A DNA stretch of 64,000 nt, from NCBI GenBank assembly GCA_963681505.1, contig OY811991.1, forward strand, positions 248,001 through 312,000. The letters are read 5' to 3'. This DNA comes from Eunapius fragilis (Eukaryota; Porifera; Demospongiae; Spongillida; Spongillidae). The notes below the pieces were generated by a model. It was not told the origin of the DNA. It saw only the letters and a program-made list of their open reading frames with translations, and did no database searches. Below are positions 42,514 through 53,276 of the stretch, one piece after another (the stretch's first letter is position 1; each line of letters starts with the position of its first letter). Made by a program: the position numbers and the translations under genes.

Positions 42514-44168
42514 TTATTACAGATTGAACCCGTGAAAGTGCAGCAATTGATCGCAGCGCGCCGAATTGTGCCAAATTGTTGCAGATTGTTGCAGATTGAT
42601 CCCGCGATAATGCAGCAATCCATCGCAGCGCTCCGAATTGTGCCGATTTGATACAGATTGATCCCGTGAAAGTGCAACAATCTGTCGCATCGCGCCTAAT
42701 TGCGCTGAGTTGTTACAGATTGATCCCGTGAATGTGCAGCAATCGTTCGTTCCACGCCGAATTGCGCCGAATTGTTACAGATTGGTCCAGCCAAAGCGCA
42801 CAAATCCGTCCATGCGCGACTAATTGTGCCGAATTGTTACAGATAGAACCCGTGAAAGTGCAGCAATCAGTAGCAGCGCGCTGAATTGTGCCGAATTGTT
42901 GCATATTGCTCCCGCGAAAGTGCACCAAATTACGCTGAGTTGTTACAGATTGATCCCGTGAATGTGCAGCAATCGGTCACACCACGCCGAATTGCGCCGA
43001 ATTGTTACAGATTGATCCTGCGAAAATGCAGGATTCCGTCGCAGCGCGCCGAATTGCGCTGATTTCTTACAGATTTGTCCCAGTGAAAGTGCAGCAATCC
43101 GTCGCAGCGCGCCGAATTGTTACAGATTGGTTCCGCGAAAGTGGTGCAATCTGTCGCAGCGCGCCGAATTATGCCGAATTGTTGCAGATTGATCCCGCAA
43201 AAGTGCACCAATCCATTGCAGCGCGCCGAATTGCGCTGAATTGTTACAGATTGAACCCGTTAAAGTGCAGCAATTGGTCGCAGCTCGCCGAATTGTGCCG
43301 AATTGTTGCAGATTGATCCCGCGATAATGCAGCAATCCGACGCAGCGCGCCGAATTGATACAGATTGATCCCGTGAAAGTGCAACAATCTGTCGCATCGC
43401 GCCGAATTGCGCTGAGTTGTTACAGATTGATCCCGTCAATGGGCAGCAATCGGTCGTACCACGCCGAATTGCGCCGAATTGTTACAGATTGGTTCAGCCG
43501 AAGCGCACCAATCCGTCCAGGCGCGCCGAATTGCGCCGAATTGTTACAGATAGAACCCGTGAAAGTGCAGCAATCGGTACAAGCGCCCTGAATTGTGCCG
43601 AATTGTTGCATACTGCCCCCGCGAAAGTGCACCAATCCGTCGCAGCGCGCCGAATTGCTACAGATTGATCCCGTGAAAGTGCAGTAATCCGTTGCAGCTC
43701 GCCGAATTGTTGCAGATTGATCCCGCAAAAGTGCACCAATCCGTTGCAGCGCGCTGAATTGCTCTGAATTGTTACAGATTGAACCCGTGAAAGTGCAGCA
43801 ATTGGTCGCAGCGCGCCGAATTGTGCCGAATTGTTGCAAATTGATCCCGCGATAATGCAGCAATCCGTCGCAGCGCGCCGAATTGTGCCGAATTGTTGCA
43901 GATTGATCCCGGCGAAGCGCACCAATCCGTCCATGCGCACCGAAATGCGCCGAATTGATACAGATTGATCCCGAGAAAGTGCAACAATCTGTCGCATCGC
44001 GCCGAATTGCGCTGAGTTGTTACAGATTGATCCCATGAATGTGCAGCAATCGGTCGTACCACGCCGAATTGCGCCGAATTGTTACAGATTGGTCCAGCCG
44101 AAGGGCACCAAACCGTCCATGCGCGCCTAAATGCACCGAATTGATGGGTATTGATCCCGCCATAAGGG
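42514..44168 (+). repeat. 62-bp CpG-rich satellite, block 5
   Basis: This is the fifth block of the family. It carries a local deletion at about 42928 (TGCACCAAATTACGCTGAGT), which joins two units out of register. Confidence 0.95.
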
Positions 44169-47100
44169 ATTGGTAGCGGGATTGGTAGTGGTAATTGAAG
44201 TGGTAGTGGGATTGGTAGTGGGATTGATAGTGTAGTGGAAGTGGGATTGGTAGTGGTAGTGGGATTGGTAGTTGTAGTGGTAGTGGGATTGGTAGTGGGA
44301 TTGGTAGGGGTAGTGGTAGAGGTAGTGGGATTAGTAGTGGTAGAGGTAGTGGTAGTGGGATTGGTAGTGGATTGGTAGTGGGACTGGTAGTGGTAATTGT
44401 AGTGGTAGTCTGATTGGTAGGGGGATTAGTAGTGGTAGTGGGAATGGTAGTAGTAGTGGTAGTGGTAGTGGGATTGGTAGAGGGAGTGGTAGTGGGATCG
44501 GTAGTGGGATTAACAGTGGTAATTGTAGTGGTTGCGTGAATGGTAGTGGGATTGGTAGTGGGTTTGGTAGTGGTAGTGGTAGTGGGATTGGTAGTGGGAT
44601 TGGTAATGGGATTGGTAGTGGGATTGGTAGTGGTGGTGGTAGTGGGATTGGTAGTGGGATTGGTAGTGGGATTGTTAGTGGGATTGGTAGTGGGATTGGT
44701 AGTGGTAGTGGTAGTGGGATTGGTAGTGGGATTGGTCGTGGGATTGGTAGTGGGATTGGTAGTGGGATTGGTGGTGGGATTAGTAGTGGGATTGGTAGTG
44801 GGATTGGTAGTGGGATTAGTAGAAGTAGTTGTAGTGGTAGTGGGATTGGTAGTGGAATTTATAGTGGAAATTCTAGTGGTAGTGGGATTGGTAGGGGAAT
44901 TGGTAGTCGTAGTGGTAGTGGGATTGGTATTGGTAGTGGTAGTGGGATTGGTAGTGGGATTGGTAGTGGTAGTGGTAGTGGGAATAGTAGTGGGATTGTA
45001 AGTGGTAGTGGTAGTGGGATTGGTAGTTGGATTGATAGTGGGATTGGTAGTGGGATTGGTAGTGGGATTGGTAGTGGGATTGGTAGTGGGATTGGTAGTG
45101 GGATTGGTAGTGGGATTGGTAGTGGGATTGGTAGTGGGATTGATAGTGGGATTGGTAGTGGGATTGGTAGTGGGATTGGTAGTGGTAGTGGTAGTGGGAT
45201 TGGTAGTGGTAGTGGTAGTGGTAGTGGGATTGGTAGTGGGATTGGTAGTGGGATTGGTAGTGGGAATGGGATTGGTTGTGGGATTGGTAGTGGGATTGGT
45301 AGTGGGATTGGTAGTGGGATTGGTAGTGGGATTGGTAGTGGGATTGGTAGTGGGATTGGTAGTGGGATTGGTAGTGGGATTGGTAGTGAGATTGGTAGTG
45401 GGATTGGTAGTGGGATTGGTAGTGGGATTGGTAGTGGGATTGGTAGTGGGATTGGTAGTGTGATTGGTAGTGGGATTGGTAGTGGGATTGGTAGTGGGAT
45501 TTGTAGTGGGATTGGTAGTGGGAATGGTAGTGGGATTGGTAGTGGGATTGGTAGTGGGATTGGTAGTGGGATTGGTAGTGGGATTGGTAGTGGTAGTGGT
45601 AGTGGGATTGGTAGTGGGATTGGTAGTGGGATTGGTAGTGTGATTGGTAGTGGTAGTGGTAGTGGTAGTGTGATTGGTAGTGGGATTGGTAGTGGGATTG
45701 GTAGTGGGATTGGTAGTGGGATTGGTAGTGGGATTGGTAGTGGGATTGGTAGTGGGATTGGTAGTGGGATTGGTAGTGGGATTGGTAGTGGGATTGGTAG
45801 TGGGATTGGTAGTGGGATTGGTTGTGGGATTGGTAGTGGGATTGGTAGTGGGATTGGTAGTGGTAGTGGTAGTGGGATTGGTAGTGGAATTGGTAGTGGG
45901 ATTGGTAGTGGGATTGGTAGTGGGATTGGTAGTGGGATTGGTAGTGGGATTAGTAGAAGTAGTGGTAGTGGTAGTGGGATTGGTAGTGGGATCTATAGTG
46001 GAAATTCTAGTGGTAGTGGGATTGGTAGGGGAATTGGTAGTGGTAGTGGTAGAGGGATTGGTAGTGGTAGTGGTAGTGGGATTGGATAATGGGATTGGTA
46101 GTGGTAGTGGTAATGGGAATGGTAGTGGGATTGGTGGTGGTAGTGGTAGTGGGATTGGTAGTGGGAGTGGTAGTGGGATTGGTAATAGGATTAGTAGTGA
46201 GATTGGTAGTGGGATTGGTAGTGGGTTTGGTAGTGGTAGTGGTAGTGGGATTGGTAGTGGTAGTGGTAGTGGTAGTGGGATTGATAGTGGGATTGGTAGT
46301 GGGATTGGTAATGGTAGTGGTAGAGGTAGTGGGATTGGTAGTGGGATTGGTAATGGTTGTGGTAGTGGTAGTGGGATTGGTAGTGGGATTGGTAGTGGGA
46401 TTGGTAGTGGGATTGGTAGTGGGATTGGTAGTGGGATTGGTAGTGAGATTGGTAGTGGGATTGGTAGTGGGATGGGTAGAGGTAGTGGTAGTGGGATTGG
46501 TTGTGGGATTGGTAGTGGGATTGGTAGTGGGATTGGTAGTGGGATTGGTAGTGGGATTGGTAATGGGATTGGTAGTGGGATTGGTAGTGGTAGTGGTAGT
46601 GGGTTTGGTAGTGGTAGTGGTAGTGGTAGTGGGATTGGTAGTGGGATTGGTAGTGGGATTGGTAGTGGGATTGGTAGTGGGATTGGTAGTGGGATTGGTA
46701 GTGGTAGTGGTAGTGGGATTGGTAGTGGGATTGGTAGTGGGATTGGTAGTGGTAGTGGTAGTGGTAGTGGGATTGGTAGTGGGATTGGTAGTGGGATTGG
46801 TAGTGGGATTGGTAGTGGGATTGGTAGTGGGATTGGTTGTGGGATTGGTAGTGGTAGTGGTAGTGGTAGTGGGATTGGTAGTGGGATTGGTAGTGGGATT
46901 GGTAGTGGGATTGGTAGTGGGATTGGTAGTGGTAGTGGTAGTGGGATTGGTAGTGGTTGTGGTAGTGGTAGTAGGATTGGTAGTAAGATTGGTAGTGGGA
47001 TTGGTAGTGGGATTGGTAGTGGGATTGGTAGTGGGATTGGTTGTGGGATTGGTAGTGGGATTGGTAGTGGGAATGGTAGTGGGATTGGTAGTGGGATTGG

Positions 47101-49289
47101 TAGTGGGATTGGTACTGGGATTGGTAGTGGGATTGGTAGTGGGATTGGTAGTGGGATTGGGAGTGGGATTGGTAGTGGGATTGGTAGTGGGATTGGTAGT
47201 GGGATTGGTAGTGGTAGTGGTAGAGGTAGTGGGATTGGTAGTGGGATTGGTAATGGTAGTGGTAGTGGTAGTGGGAATGGTAGTGGGATTGGTGGTGGTA
47301 GTGGTAGTGGGATTGGTAGTGGGATTGGTAGTGGGATTGGCATTGGGATTAGTAGTGAGATTGGTAGTGGGATTGGTAGTGGGTTTGGTAGTGGTAGTGG
47401 TAGTGGGATTGGTAGTGGTAGTTATAGTGGTAGTGGGATTGGTTGTGGGATTGGTAGTGGGATTGGTAGTGGTAGCGGTAGAGGTAGTGGGATTGGTAGT
47501 GGGATTGGTAATGGTTGTGGTAGTGGTAGTGGGATTGGTAGTGGGATTGGTAGTGGGATTGGTAGTGGTAGTGGTAGTGGGATTGGTAGTGGGATTGGTA
47601 GTGGTAGTGGTAGTGGTAGTGGGATTGGTAGTGGGATTGGTAGTGGGATTGGTAGTGGGATTGGTAGTGGGATTGGTAGTGGGATTGGTTGTGGGATTGG
47701 TAGTGGAAGTGGTAGTGGTAGTGGGATTGGTAGTGGGATTGGTAGTGGGATTGGTAATGGGATTGGTAGTGGGATTGGTAGTGGTAGTGGTAGTGGGATT
47801 GGTAGTTGGATTGGTAGTGGTAGTGGTAGTGGGATTGGTAGTAAGATTGGTAGTGGGATTGGTAGTGGGAACGGTAGTGGGATTGGTGGTGGTAGTGGTA
47901 GTGGGATTGGTAGTGGGATTGGTAGTGGGATTGGTAGTGGGATTGGTAGTGGGATTGGTAGTGGGTTTGGTAGTGGTAGTGGTAGTGGGATTGGTAGTGG
48001 TAGTGGTAGTGGTAGTGGGATTGGTAGTGGGATTGGTAGTGGGATTGGTAGTGGTAGTGGTAGAGGTAGTGGGATTGGTAGTGGGATTGGTAATGGTTGT
48101 GGTAGTGGTAGTGGGATTGGTAGTGGGATTGGTAGTGGGATTGGTAGTGGGATTGGTAGTGGGATTGGTAGTGGGATTGGTAGTGAGATTGGTAGTGGGA
48201 TTGGTAGTGGGATAGGTAGAGGTAGTGGTAGTGGGATTGGTACTGGGATTGGTAGTGGGATTGGTAGTGGGATTGGTAGTGGGATTGGTAGTGGGATTGG
48301 TAATGGGATTGGTAGTGGGATTGGTAGTGGTAGTGGTAATGGGATTGGTAGTTGGATTGGTAGTGGGATTGGTAGTGGTATTAGTAGTGGTAGTGGGATT
48401 GGTAGGGGGATTGGTAGCGGTAGTGGCAGTGGGATTGATAGTGGTAGTGGTAGTGGGATTGGAAGTGGGATTGGTAGTGGTAGTGGTAGTGGTAGTGGGA
48501 TTGGTAGTGGGATTGGTAGTGGGATTGGTAGTGGGATTGGTAGTGGGATTGGTAGTGGGATTGGTTGTGGGATTGGTAGTGGTAGTGGTAGTGGTAGTGG
48601 GATTGGTAGTGGGATTGGTAGTGGGATTGGTAGTGGGATTGGTAGTGGGATTGGTAGTGGGTGGTAGTGGGATTGGTAGTGGGATTGGTAGTGGGAATGG
48701 GATTGGTTGTGGGATTGGTAGTGGGATTGGTAGTGGGATTGGTAGTGGGATTGGTAGTGGGATTGGTAGTGGTAGTGGTAGAGGGATTGGTAGTGATAGT
48801 GGTAGAGGTAGTGGGACTGGTAAAGGTAGTGGTAGTGGTAGTGTTAGTGGGATTGGTAGTGATAGTGGTAGAGGTAGTGGGATTGGTAGTGGTAGTGGTA
48901 GTGGGATTGGTAGTGGGATTGGTAGTGGTAATTGTAGTGGTAGTGGGATTGGTAGGGATATTGGTAGTGGTAGTGGTAGTGGGATTGATAGTGGTATTGG
49001 GATTGGTAGTGGGATTGGTAGTGGTAGTGGTAATGGGATTGGTAGTGGTAGTGGGATTGGTAGTGGGATTGGTAGTGGTAGTGGTAGTGGTAGTGGAATT
49101 GGTAGTGGGATTGGTAATGGAAGTGGTAGTGGTAGTGGAATTGGTAGTGATAGTGATAGAGGTAGTGGGATTGATAGTGGTGGTGGTAGTGGGATTGGTA
49201 GTGGGATTGGTAGTGGTAGTGGTAGTGGGATTGGTAGTGGTAGTGGTAGTAGTAGTGGGATTGGTAGTGGTAGTGGGATTGGTAGTGGG
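44169..49289 (+). repeat. 12-mer array, composite block 5 and terminal expansion
   Basis: It starts with the same module as the other composite blocks, but the array runs for 5.1 kb and has no return to the 62-bp repeat. The start-like module with GGAAATTCTAGTGG recurs near 44870 and 46005. A set of variants (GGTGGTGGTAGTGG, TAGTGAGATTGG, GGTAATGGTTGTGG) recurs near 46130, 47285 and 47880, which shows nested duplications of roughly 0.6-1.2 kb. After 48660 the half unit GGTAGT dominates. The array ends at GGGGTAGCCCAGG. Confidence 0.95.
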
Positions 49290-49301
49290 GTAGCCCAGGT
49301 G

Positions 49302-49343
49302 AAAACCGTACTTTGTAATCGTCTATTAAACGCTCGTCGAGGA
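49302..49343. other. Fragment related to 50538-50577
   Basis: AAAACCGTACTTTGTAATCG and the bases that follow match 50538-50577 at most positions. The plus-strand frame gives KTVLCNRLLN against KTELCSRLLN. The minus-strand frame gives LIDDYKVRF against SIDENKVRS. The fragment lies within 15 bp of the 12-mer array edge, so the array seems to have broken into or expanded from it. The coding strand, and whether it codes at all, is unresolved. Confidence 0.55.
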
Positions 49344-49444
49344 TGTTGGTAAGTGCTACCCACAGCATCACTTTCTACCTGCGTGCTATTTACAACCTTC
49401 GTTCACATCTGCCGTGCCCCATGTTAATAGTATACTTACATCAT

Positions 49445-49610
49445 TCGCTTACATAGCCACGGGTACGCATACATTGCCACGGTGCAAGCTTACGTTGTCA
49501 CGGGAGCACTTGTATTCACTTACATCGCTTACATAGCCACGGGTACGCTTACACTAGCCTAAATACCCGCGGGGCAAGCTTTCGTAGTCGCGTGCACACT
49601 TGCAAATGCC
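49445..49610. repeat. Imperfect two-copy duplication (80-bp offset)
   Basis: TCGCTTACATAGCCACGGGT occurs at 49445 and 49525. The sequence after each copy is also related (GTGCAAGCTTACGTTGTCACGG against GGGCAAGCTTTCGTAGTCGCG) but more diverged. It is an old local tandem duplication of no evident function. Confidence 0.7.
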
Positions 49611-50280
49611 TTTCAAACATACTCTAGCCTTTAGAATAGACATGGGTACCCTCGTTCAAATCCATGCATACTACGCCGTCAGCGTTCTAGGTCACGGGCA
49701 CACATAAACAAGCTATCATTACAATGGGAAAAGCTTAGAGTCACGACACCACTTATGCCTTGAGTTTGTTTGGCTGCCAATTGAAAATCAATTGATTTAA
49801 TACATTGTATGGTCCGGGCACGACTAAAATTATTTGTTTATCATCTTGCCCAGTGTTGCACTGTGCTACGAATCCTTGTGGTTAGCACCAGGTATATTTG
49901 TATGGTTGCTCTGAACAGAGCAGTAATTGTTTAGCATGAATGTCATTTACGGGTGTCTATTTTACTAACATCAAGGCTTGACGTAGTGTACACTAGGTTC
50001 AAAGCGCGACTGCATTATGATGTGTTGTTGGAAGATTGCGTTGTGCTCTGGCGTATCGTAAGCACCATATAGGACCAATTGCTGCATCAAGTAGACCTCT
50101 AGTTACGAGGCAGACCATCCAGCGCAAACACACTGCACACACACTCCTCACAGATATAAGCTTTGCCCCTCACTCACCTTTTAAAAATCCTTGCGTCACT
50201 ACAATAAGCAACCTGTACGCTATGTACCAATCTAATCCTTAAAATTTGAATTTGAAATAGTTACTTATTAATTATTCCTT

Positions 50281-50589
50281 TTAATGCACTTTGTAGCGAT
50301 TGGCCTCAATAGCAGAGCTGAGCTGTTTAAACAGGTACGAAGGGTGGGATATACGTGCCGCACATTTCTGAAGGTGCAACAGGGGTACGCGGGAGAGTGT
50401 ACGACCTATTCCGGAATACAATGCGTGAGTCCCTTTATGTACAACCACTGGATACTTTGAAATTTGCCATAGCCTTGCCTTACACCTTTCATCCTTTAGA
50501 AATGTGTGGCACAGGAGCGAGGACAGACTGCCCACGCAAGACCGAACTTTGTTCTCGTCTATTGAACTTCCATCGATGTACGTTCCTAA
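50281..50589 (-). CDS. Unrecognised 102-codon open frame (possible exon or pseudogene)
   Basis: A minus-strand frame runs from just after a TAA at 50590-50592 to a TAA at 50281. It has no ATG near its start, only a possible GTG at 50535. Composition is ordinary and mixed, unlike the repeat frames, with local stretches such as SLLCHTFLKDERCKARLWQ and HPSYLFKQLSSAIEANRYK. I recognise no domain, signal peptide or membrane segment. The upstream AG at 50587-50586 could be a splice acceptor, but no pyrimidine tract precedes it. Its first residues (IDENKVR) resemble the fragment at 49302-49343 (IDDYKVR), which is the only hint that it was once part of a repeated coding sequence. Chance openness over about 300 bp is also plausible. 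Confidence 0.2.
   Translation of the reverse strand, partial: LGTYIDGSSIDENKVRSCVGSLSSLLCHTFLKDERCKARLWQISKYPVVVHKGTHALYSGIGRTLSRVPLLHLQKCAARISHPSYLFKQLSSAIEANRYKVH
50538..50577. other. Fragment related to 49302-49343
   Basis: AAGACCGAACTTTGTTCTCG and the following bases match 49302-49343 with scattered substitutions and no gap in the best part. It lies inside the start of the 50281-50589 minus frame. It may be a paralogous exon piece or a remnant of a dispersed repeat. Confidence 0.55.
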
Positions 50590-50654
50590 TTACTTTTTTG
50601 TATAGCGTCCGCACATTTGGCCGTTGATACAAGTTTTTTCTATTAACTAAGCTT

Positions 50655-50945
50655 CCCACACGACTGGCGTGCCACCTACGAGCTTAATTCACATCTGCTA
50701 GGCCACTTTCAATATTATATCTCTAAGCCGTGCGATTCAAACGCACTACCGTACCTACCTTGTCACCTAAATTAAGTCGTTGTCCATGAATTAACCAGGC
50801 TTCACTTACACGTGTGGCGTGTCTTTTACCAGCTAGCTTGACACCTGCAGTGCCATGTATAATTTGAACACACGTATGCAGCGGTAGTAAAAAGCACTAC
50901 AGTACCTGCATATGGCCTTGTCACTTAGGTAAGGTTACATGTGCC
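50655..50945. repeat. Degenerate duplication of about 155 bp
   Basis: TGGCGTGCCACCTACGAGCT and then CATCTGCTAGGCCA near 50665-50705 correspond to TGGCGTGTCTTTTACCAGCT and CACCTGCAGTGCCA near 50815-50855. GCACTACCGTACCTACC near 50745 corresponds to GCACTACAGTACCTGC near 50898. Similarity is patchy, so this is an old duplication. Confidence 0.5.
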
Positions 50946-51141
50946 ACGATGGGCTTGTTAGAACATCTTGATGCACTATGGGAAGGACCAACCACCCGCC
51001 AACCCACCCAACAGACTTACAAATTTTCCTTGCATAAATTGTATTGAAGTGCACATACTGGAACTACATCATTTTAAGTGTACACTGTATTACATGTCCT
51101 TAGTATGTGAAGAAACATCGCACTGCAATTTAAAACTATTA

Positions 51142-51940
51142 GTCATACATACTGACATACTTGACTCCTGCAGGAGTCATACATTGAAATACTTGACTCC
51201 TGCAGGAGTCATGCAAGTATAGAGTTGACTCCTGCAAGAGTCATACATAATGATATATTTGACTCCTGCAGGAGTCATACATTGAAATACTTGAGTCATA
51301 CATTGAAATACTTGACTCCTGCAGGAGTCATTGATACTGACATACTTGACTCCTGCAGGTGTCATGCATGGAGATCCTTGACTCCTGCAAGAGTCATACA
51401 TATTGACATTCTTGACTCCTGTAGGAGTCATTCATTGAAATACTTCACTCCTGCAGGAGTCATACATTGAAATACTTGACTCCTGCAGGAGTCATTCATA
51501 GTGACATATTTGACTCAGGCTGGTGTCATACATACTGACATACTTGACTCCTGCAGGAGTCATACATGGAGATTTTTCACTCCTGTAGGAGTCATGCATG
51601 GAGATACTTGACTCCTGCAGAAGTCATACATATTGACATCCTTGACTCCTGCAGGAGTCATACATTGAAATACTTGACTCCTGCAGGAGTCTTGCATAGT
51701 GACATACTTGACTCCTGCAGGAGTCATACAATGAGATACTTGACTCCTGCAGGAGTCATACAAATTGACATATTTTACTCCTGCAGGAGTCATTCATTGA
51801 AATATTTGACTCCTGCAGTACTCTGCATACTGACAAACTTGACTCTTGTAGGAGTCATACATTGAAATACTTGACTCCTGTAGGAGTCATTGATAGTGAC
51901 ATATTTGACTCCTGAAGCAGTCATCCCATCTGACATACTT
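51142..51940. repeat. Palindromic 32/34-bp satellite array (right block, part 1)
   Basis: It has the same TGACTCCTGCAGGAGTCA core as the left block, but different dominant linkers (TACATTGAAATACT, TACATACTGACATACT, TACATATTGACATACT) and more substitutions per unit. A truncated unit (CTTGAGTCATACATTGAAAT near 51291) recurs near 55265 in the same context. The array is cut at 51940 by the retroelement. Confidence 0.95.
51936..51940. repeat. Target-site duplication, left (TACTT)
   Basis: TACTT directly abuts the left LTR end. The matching copy right of the element is TATTT (53272-53276). Joining the flanks with one copy removed gives CATCTGACATACTTGACTTC, which agrees with an uninterrupted unit at 53364 (CAATCTGACATACTTGACTC). 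This shows a clean insertion with a 5-bp duplication and one later substitution. Confidence 0.75.
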
Positions 51941-52068
51941 TGTGATGTCTGATACACAACTAAATCCAAAACCGGGATTATGGAATGTCAATTACAACGT
52001 GCACTCAACTTAAATAGTCCAATTAATGCAATCACTGCGCATGCTGCTACTAAGTCCAGTTCTTCACA
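51941..52068 (-). repeat. LTR, left copy (128 bp)
   Basis: Read on the minus strand it begins TGTGAAGAACTGG and ends CAGACATCACA, with the short inverted termini TGTGA/TCACA typical of LTRs. It directly follows a polypurine tract and the end of pol, so it is the 3' LTR of the element. It is short, as in some Ty3/gypsy lineages. I see no clear TATA box or polyadenylation signal. Confidence 0.85.
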
Positions 52069-52083
52069 TATCTTTTCCCCTAA
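52069..52083 (-). promoter_or_regulatory. Polypurine tract (left copy)
   Basis: On the minus strand CTTAGGGGAAAAGATA lies directly before the LTR, overlapping the pol stop codon. This is the expected place for the plus-strand primer of reverse transcription. The right copy at 53131-53145 is identical. Confidence 0.75.
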
Positions 52084-52378
52084 GAAAAACCCGCTTGATA
52101 TTTTTCAACTTGCTTCTTGTTTCTCCTAGGTCTTCCTTCGGGTTCCCGTACATCCGGTACCTGCCTATTCGGTCCCCCTCCTTGCTCTGCCTCCTCTAGT
52201 ACTGCATCATAGTCATCCAGTCTTTCCTCTACTCCAACTTGTCTGGGTACTTCGTCGTGTTGTCTTGTTTCCTGTTCATTCTCGTTTGCTGTTCCAGTGA
52301 CTTCCTCTGTCGGAATCCACTCCTCCAAGCACCCAGTACTGCGTTTCCGTATCTGATCCTGATGGCTCCAAAGCCACC
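52080..52378 (-). pseudogene. Pol C-terminal tail of Ty3/gypsy element (left copy, fragment)
   Basis: About 98 residues end at a TAG at 52082-52080. The first residues (RWLWSHQDQIRKR, from about 52377) resemble the W-x-R-H-x-D-Q-hydrophobic-R motif found after the integrase core in Ty3/gypsy polyproteins. The rest is an acidic, low-complexity linker rich in E, Q and D, followed by a basic end (EGRPRRNKKQVEKYQAGFS) of the kind that often closes pol. Upstream it joins directly to 28S rRNA sequence near 52380, so the integrase zinc-binding and catalytic domains are missing. The frame is open but has no start of its own. It is a piece of a once longer polyprotein and non-functional here. Confidence 0.75.
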
Positions 52379-52384
52379 TAATAT

Positions 52385-52569
52385 CTCGGCAGCCAATCGG
52401 CCGCGTACGGGGTTCTCACCCTCTATGACGCGCCATTCCAGGTCAACTTTGGCCGACCGACTACCGAGCGCAGGTGCCTCTCTCGGCTACAATTCACCGG
52501 CTGTTCGCCGGAGATTTAAGGCTCGAGCTATTCCCGCTTCACTCGCCGTTACTGGGGGAATCCCTGTTG

Positions 52570-52602
<33 letters not shown>

Positions 52603-52633
52603 TTCAGCGGGTAGTCACGCCTGAGCTGAGGTC
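52385..52633 (-). rRNA. 28S (large-subunit) rRNA 5' fragment, captured in retroelement
   Basis: On the minus strand the segment starts at GACCTCAG, the usual 5' start of 28S rRNA, and continues through CCGCTGAATTTAAGCATATC, AATAAGCGGAGGAAAAGAAA, AGTAACGGCGAGTGAAGCGG, GAATTGTAG and AGAGGGTGAGAACCCCGTAC, in the canonical order of the 28S start and D1 region. It stops near 52385, well before the rest of D1-D2, and no 5.8S or ITS2 precedes it. It has no conserved promoter and lies in reverse orientation to the window. The start coincides with the mature rRNA 5' end, which suggests it was copied from rRNA and not from ribosomal DNA. One base (GACCTCAGC for the usual GACCTCAGA) fits the reverse-transcriptase side of the junction. 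The taxon is not resolved from this piece. Confidence 0.92.
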
Positions 52634-52932
52634 CAGTTTTGAAAATATCTTCCCTCCTGCCAAGGTGGCTAACAAATCCTCTATTTTTGGAATAGGATAT
52701 CTATCTACTTCCAAAGCTGGGTTTATTGTTAACCGGAAATCACCACAAATCCTAATCTTTTTATCTGTCTTCACCACTGGCACTATTGGGGCTGCCCATT
52801 CTGCTATTTCCACTGGCTCTAAAATACCCTCCCTGGTCAGTCTATCCAACTCTTCTTCCACCTGTCCCTTCAAAGCATATGGCACCGGGCGAGCCTTACA
52901 AAACTTAGGCACTATCCCATCTTTTATCACCA
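52619..52932 (-). pseudogene. Reverse transcriptase N-terminal fragment, Ty3/gypsy type
   Basis: This is the start of the reverse transcriptase domain of a Ty3/gypsy pol. Visible family features in order are VPKFCKARPVPYALK, VEEELDRLTREGILEPV, EWAAPIVPVVKTDKKIR, ICGDFRLTINP, RYPIPKIEDLLATLAGG and the motif-A stretch FSKLDLS with its catalytic-type aspartate. Similarity stops at FSKLDLS. The frame then runs into 28S sequence (GVTTR) and ends at a TGA, so the YxDD site, thumb, RNase H and integrase are absent. The frame continues upstream into a gag fragment without a stop. The last eight bases of the domain (GACCTCAG) are also the first eight of 28S rRNA. Enzymatically dead by truncation; identification to Ty3/gypsy is secure. 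Confidence 0.93.
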
Positions 52933-53041
52933 GTTTTGCTTTCAACAGCAACCTTTTTTGCATTCTTTCATCATTTACCCCACACACGAGCCTGTCTCTT
53001 AACATTTCTGTCAGCGCTTGCCCAAAATTACACCTTCTCGC
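52933..53041 (-). pseudogene. Gag fragment fused in frame to reverse transcriptase
   Basis: About 36 residues (RRCNFGQALTEMLRDRLVCG followed by VNDERMQKRLL) match the part of Ty3/gypsy Gag where a conserved LRDRLVCGV-N/D stretch precedes the nucleocapsid region. The frame passes directly into the reverse transcriptase start near LLLKAKLVIKDG, so the end of gag, the zinc knuckle, protease and the pol linker have been removed without breaking the frame. The 5' side joins at 53042 to an antisense copy of the pol C-terminus. An ATG at 53119 lies in that antisense part and is not a real start. The exact gag-to-RT breakpoint could be several codons either side of 52933. Confidence 0.8.
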
Positions 53042-53134
53042 CCGAATAGGCAGGTACCTGATGTACGGGAACCCGAAGGAAGACCTAGGAGAAACAAGAA
53101 GCAAGATGAAAAATATCAAGCGGGTTTATCTTAG
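53042..53134 (+). pseudogene. Pol C-terminal tail, right copy, opposite strand
   Basis: Thirty codons and a TAG on the plus strand (PNRQVPDVREPEGRPRRNKK then QDEKYQAGLS) duplicate the end of the left pol tail, with V-to-D and F-to-L changes. The copy starts abruptly at 53042 against the gag fragment, which reads the other way. This head-to-head join is the inner edge of the element's inverted repeat. Confidence 0.8.
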
Positions 53135-53145
53135 GGGAAAAGATA
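53131..53145 (+). promoter_or_regulatory. Polypurine tract (right copy)
   Basis: TTAGGGGAAAAGATA lies directly before the right LTR on the plus strand and matches the left copy. Two polypurine tracts facing outward would not occur in a normal element. Confidence 0.7.
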
Positions 53146-53271
53146 TGTGAAGAACTGGACTTAGTAGTAGCATGCGCAGTGATTGCATTAATTACTATTT
53201 AAGTTGAGTGCACGTTGTAATTGACATTCCATAATCCCGGTTTTGGATTTAGTTGTGTATCAGACATCACA
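53146..53271 (+). repeat. LTR, right copy (126 bp), inverted relative to left LTR
   Basis: It runs TGTGAAGAACTGG to CAGACATCACA on the plus strand. It differs from the left LTR by one substitution (AGTAGC for AGCAGC) and a missing GG in ATTAATT(GG)ACTATT. In a normal insertion the two LTRs would be direct repeats; here they are inverted. Confidence 0.85.
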
Positions 53272-53276
53272 TATTT
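53272..53276. repeat. Target-site duplication, right (TATTT)
   Basis: This is the partner of TACTT at 51936-51940, with one mismatch. Confidence 0.7.

Larger units (their letters stand above)
49290..51141. other. Low-copy island between satellite blocks
   Basis: About 1.85 kb of mixed-composition DNA is related to none of the three satellites. I see no complete gene, RNA gene or clear promoter in it. It contains a pair of related short fragments (49302-49343 and 50538-50577), an 80-bp-offset imperfect duplication near 49445-49610, a degenerate roughly 155-bp duplication near 50655-50945, and one 102-codon minus-strand frame (50281-50589). Near 51110-51141 it passes into the palindromic satellite. 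Confidence 0.8.
51941..53271 (-). mobile_element. Rearranged Ty3/gypsy-type LTR element carrying 28S rRNA sequence, with inverted LTRs
   Basis: This 1331-bp unit is inserted in the palindromic satellite. Order on the minus strand, right to left: LTR (reversed), pol C-terminus (reversed), gag fragment, start of reverse transcriptase, 28S rRNA 5' end, pol C-terminus, polypurine tract, LTR. The outer 230 bp at each side (51941-52171 and 53043-53271) are inverted copies differing by four substitutions and one 2-bp gap. Both termini are therefore the same LTR end (TCAGACATCACA outward). Protease, the rest of reverse transcriptase, RNase H and the integrase core are absent, so it cannot move by itself. 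The precise ends and target duplication suggest integrase-mediated insertion of an already chimeric cDNA supplied by a full element elsewhere. Post-insertion rearrangement is the alternative, but it fits the target duplication less well. Confidence 0.85.
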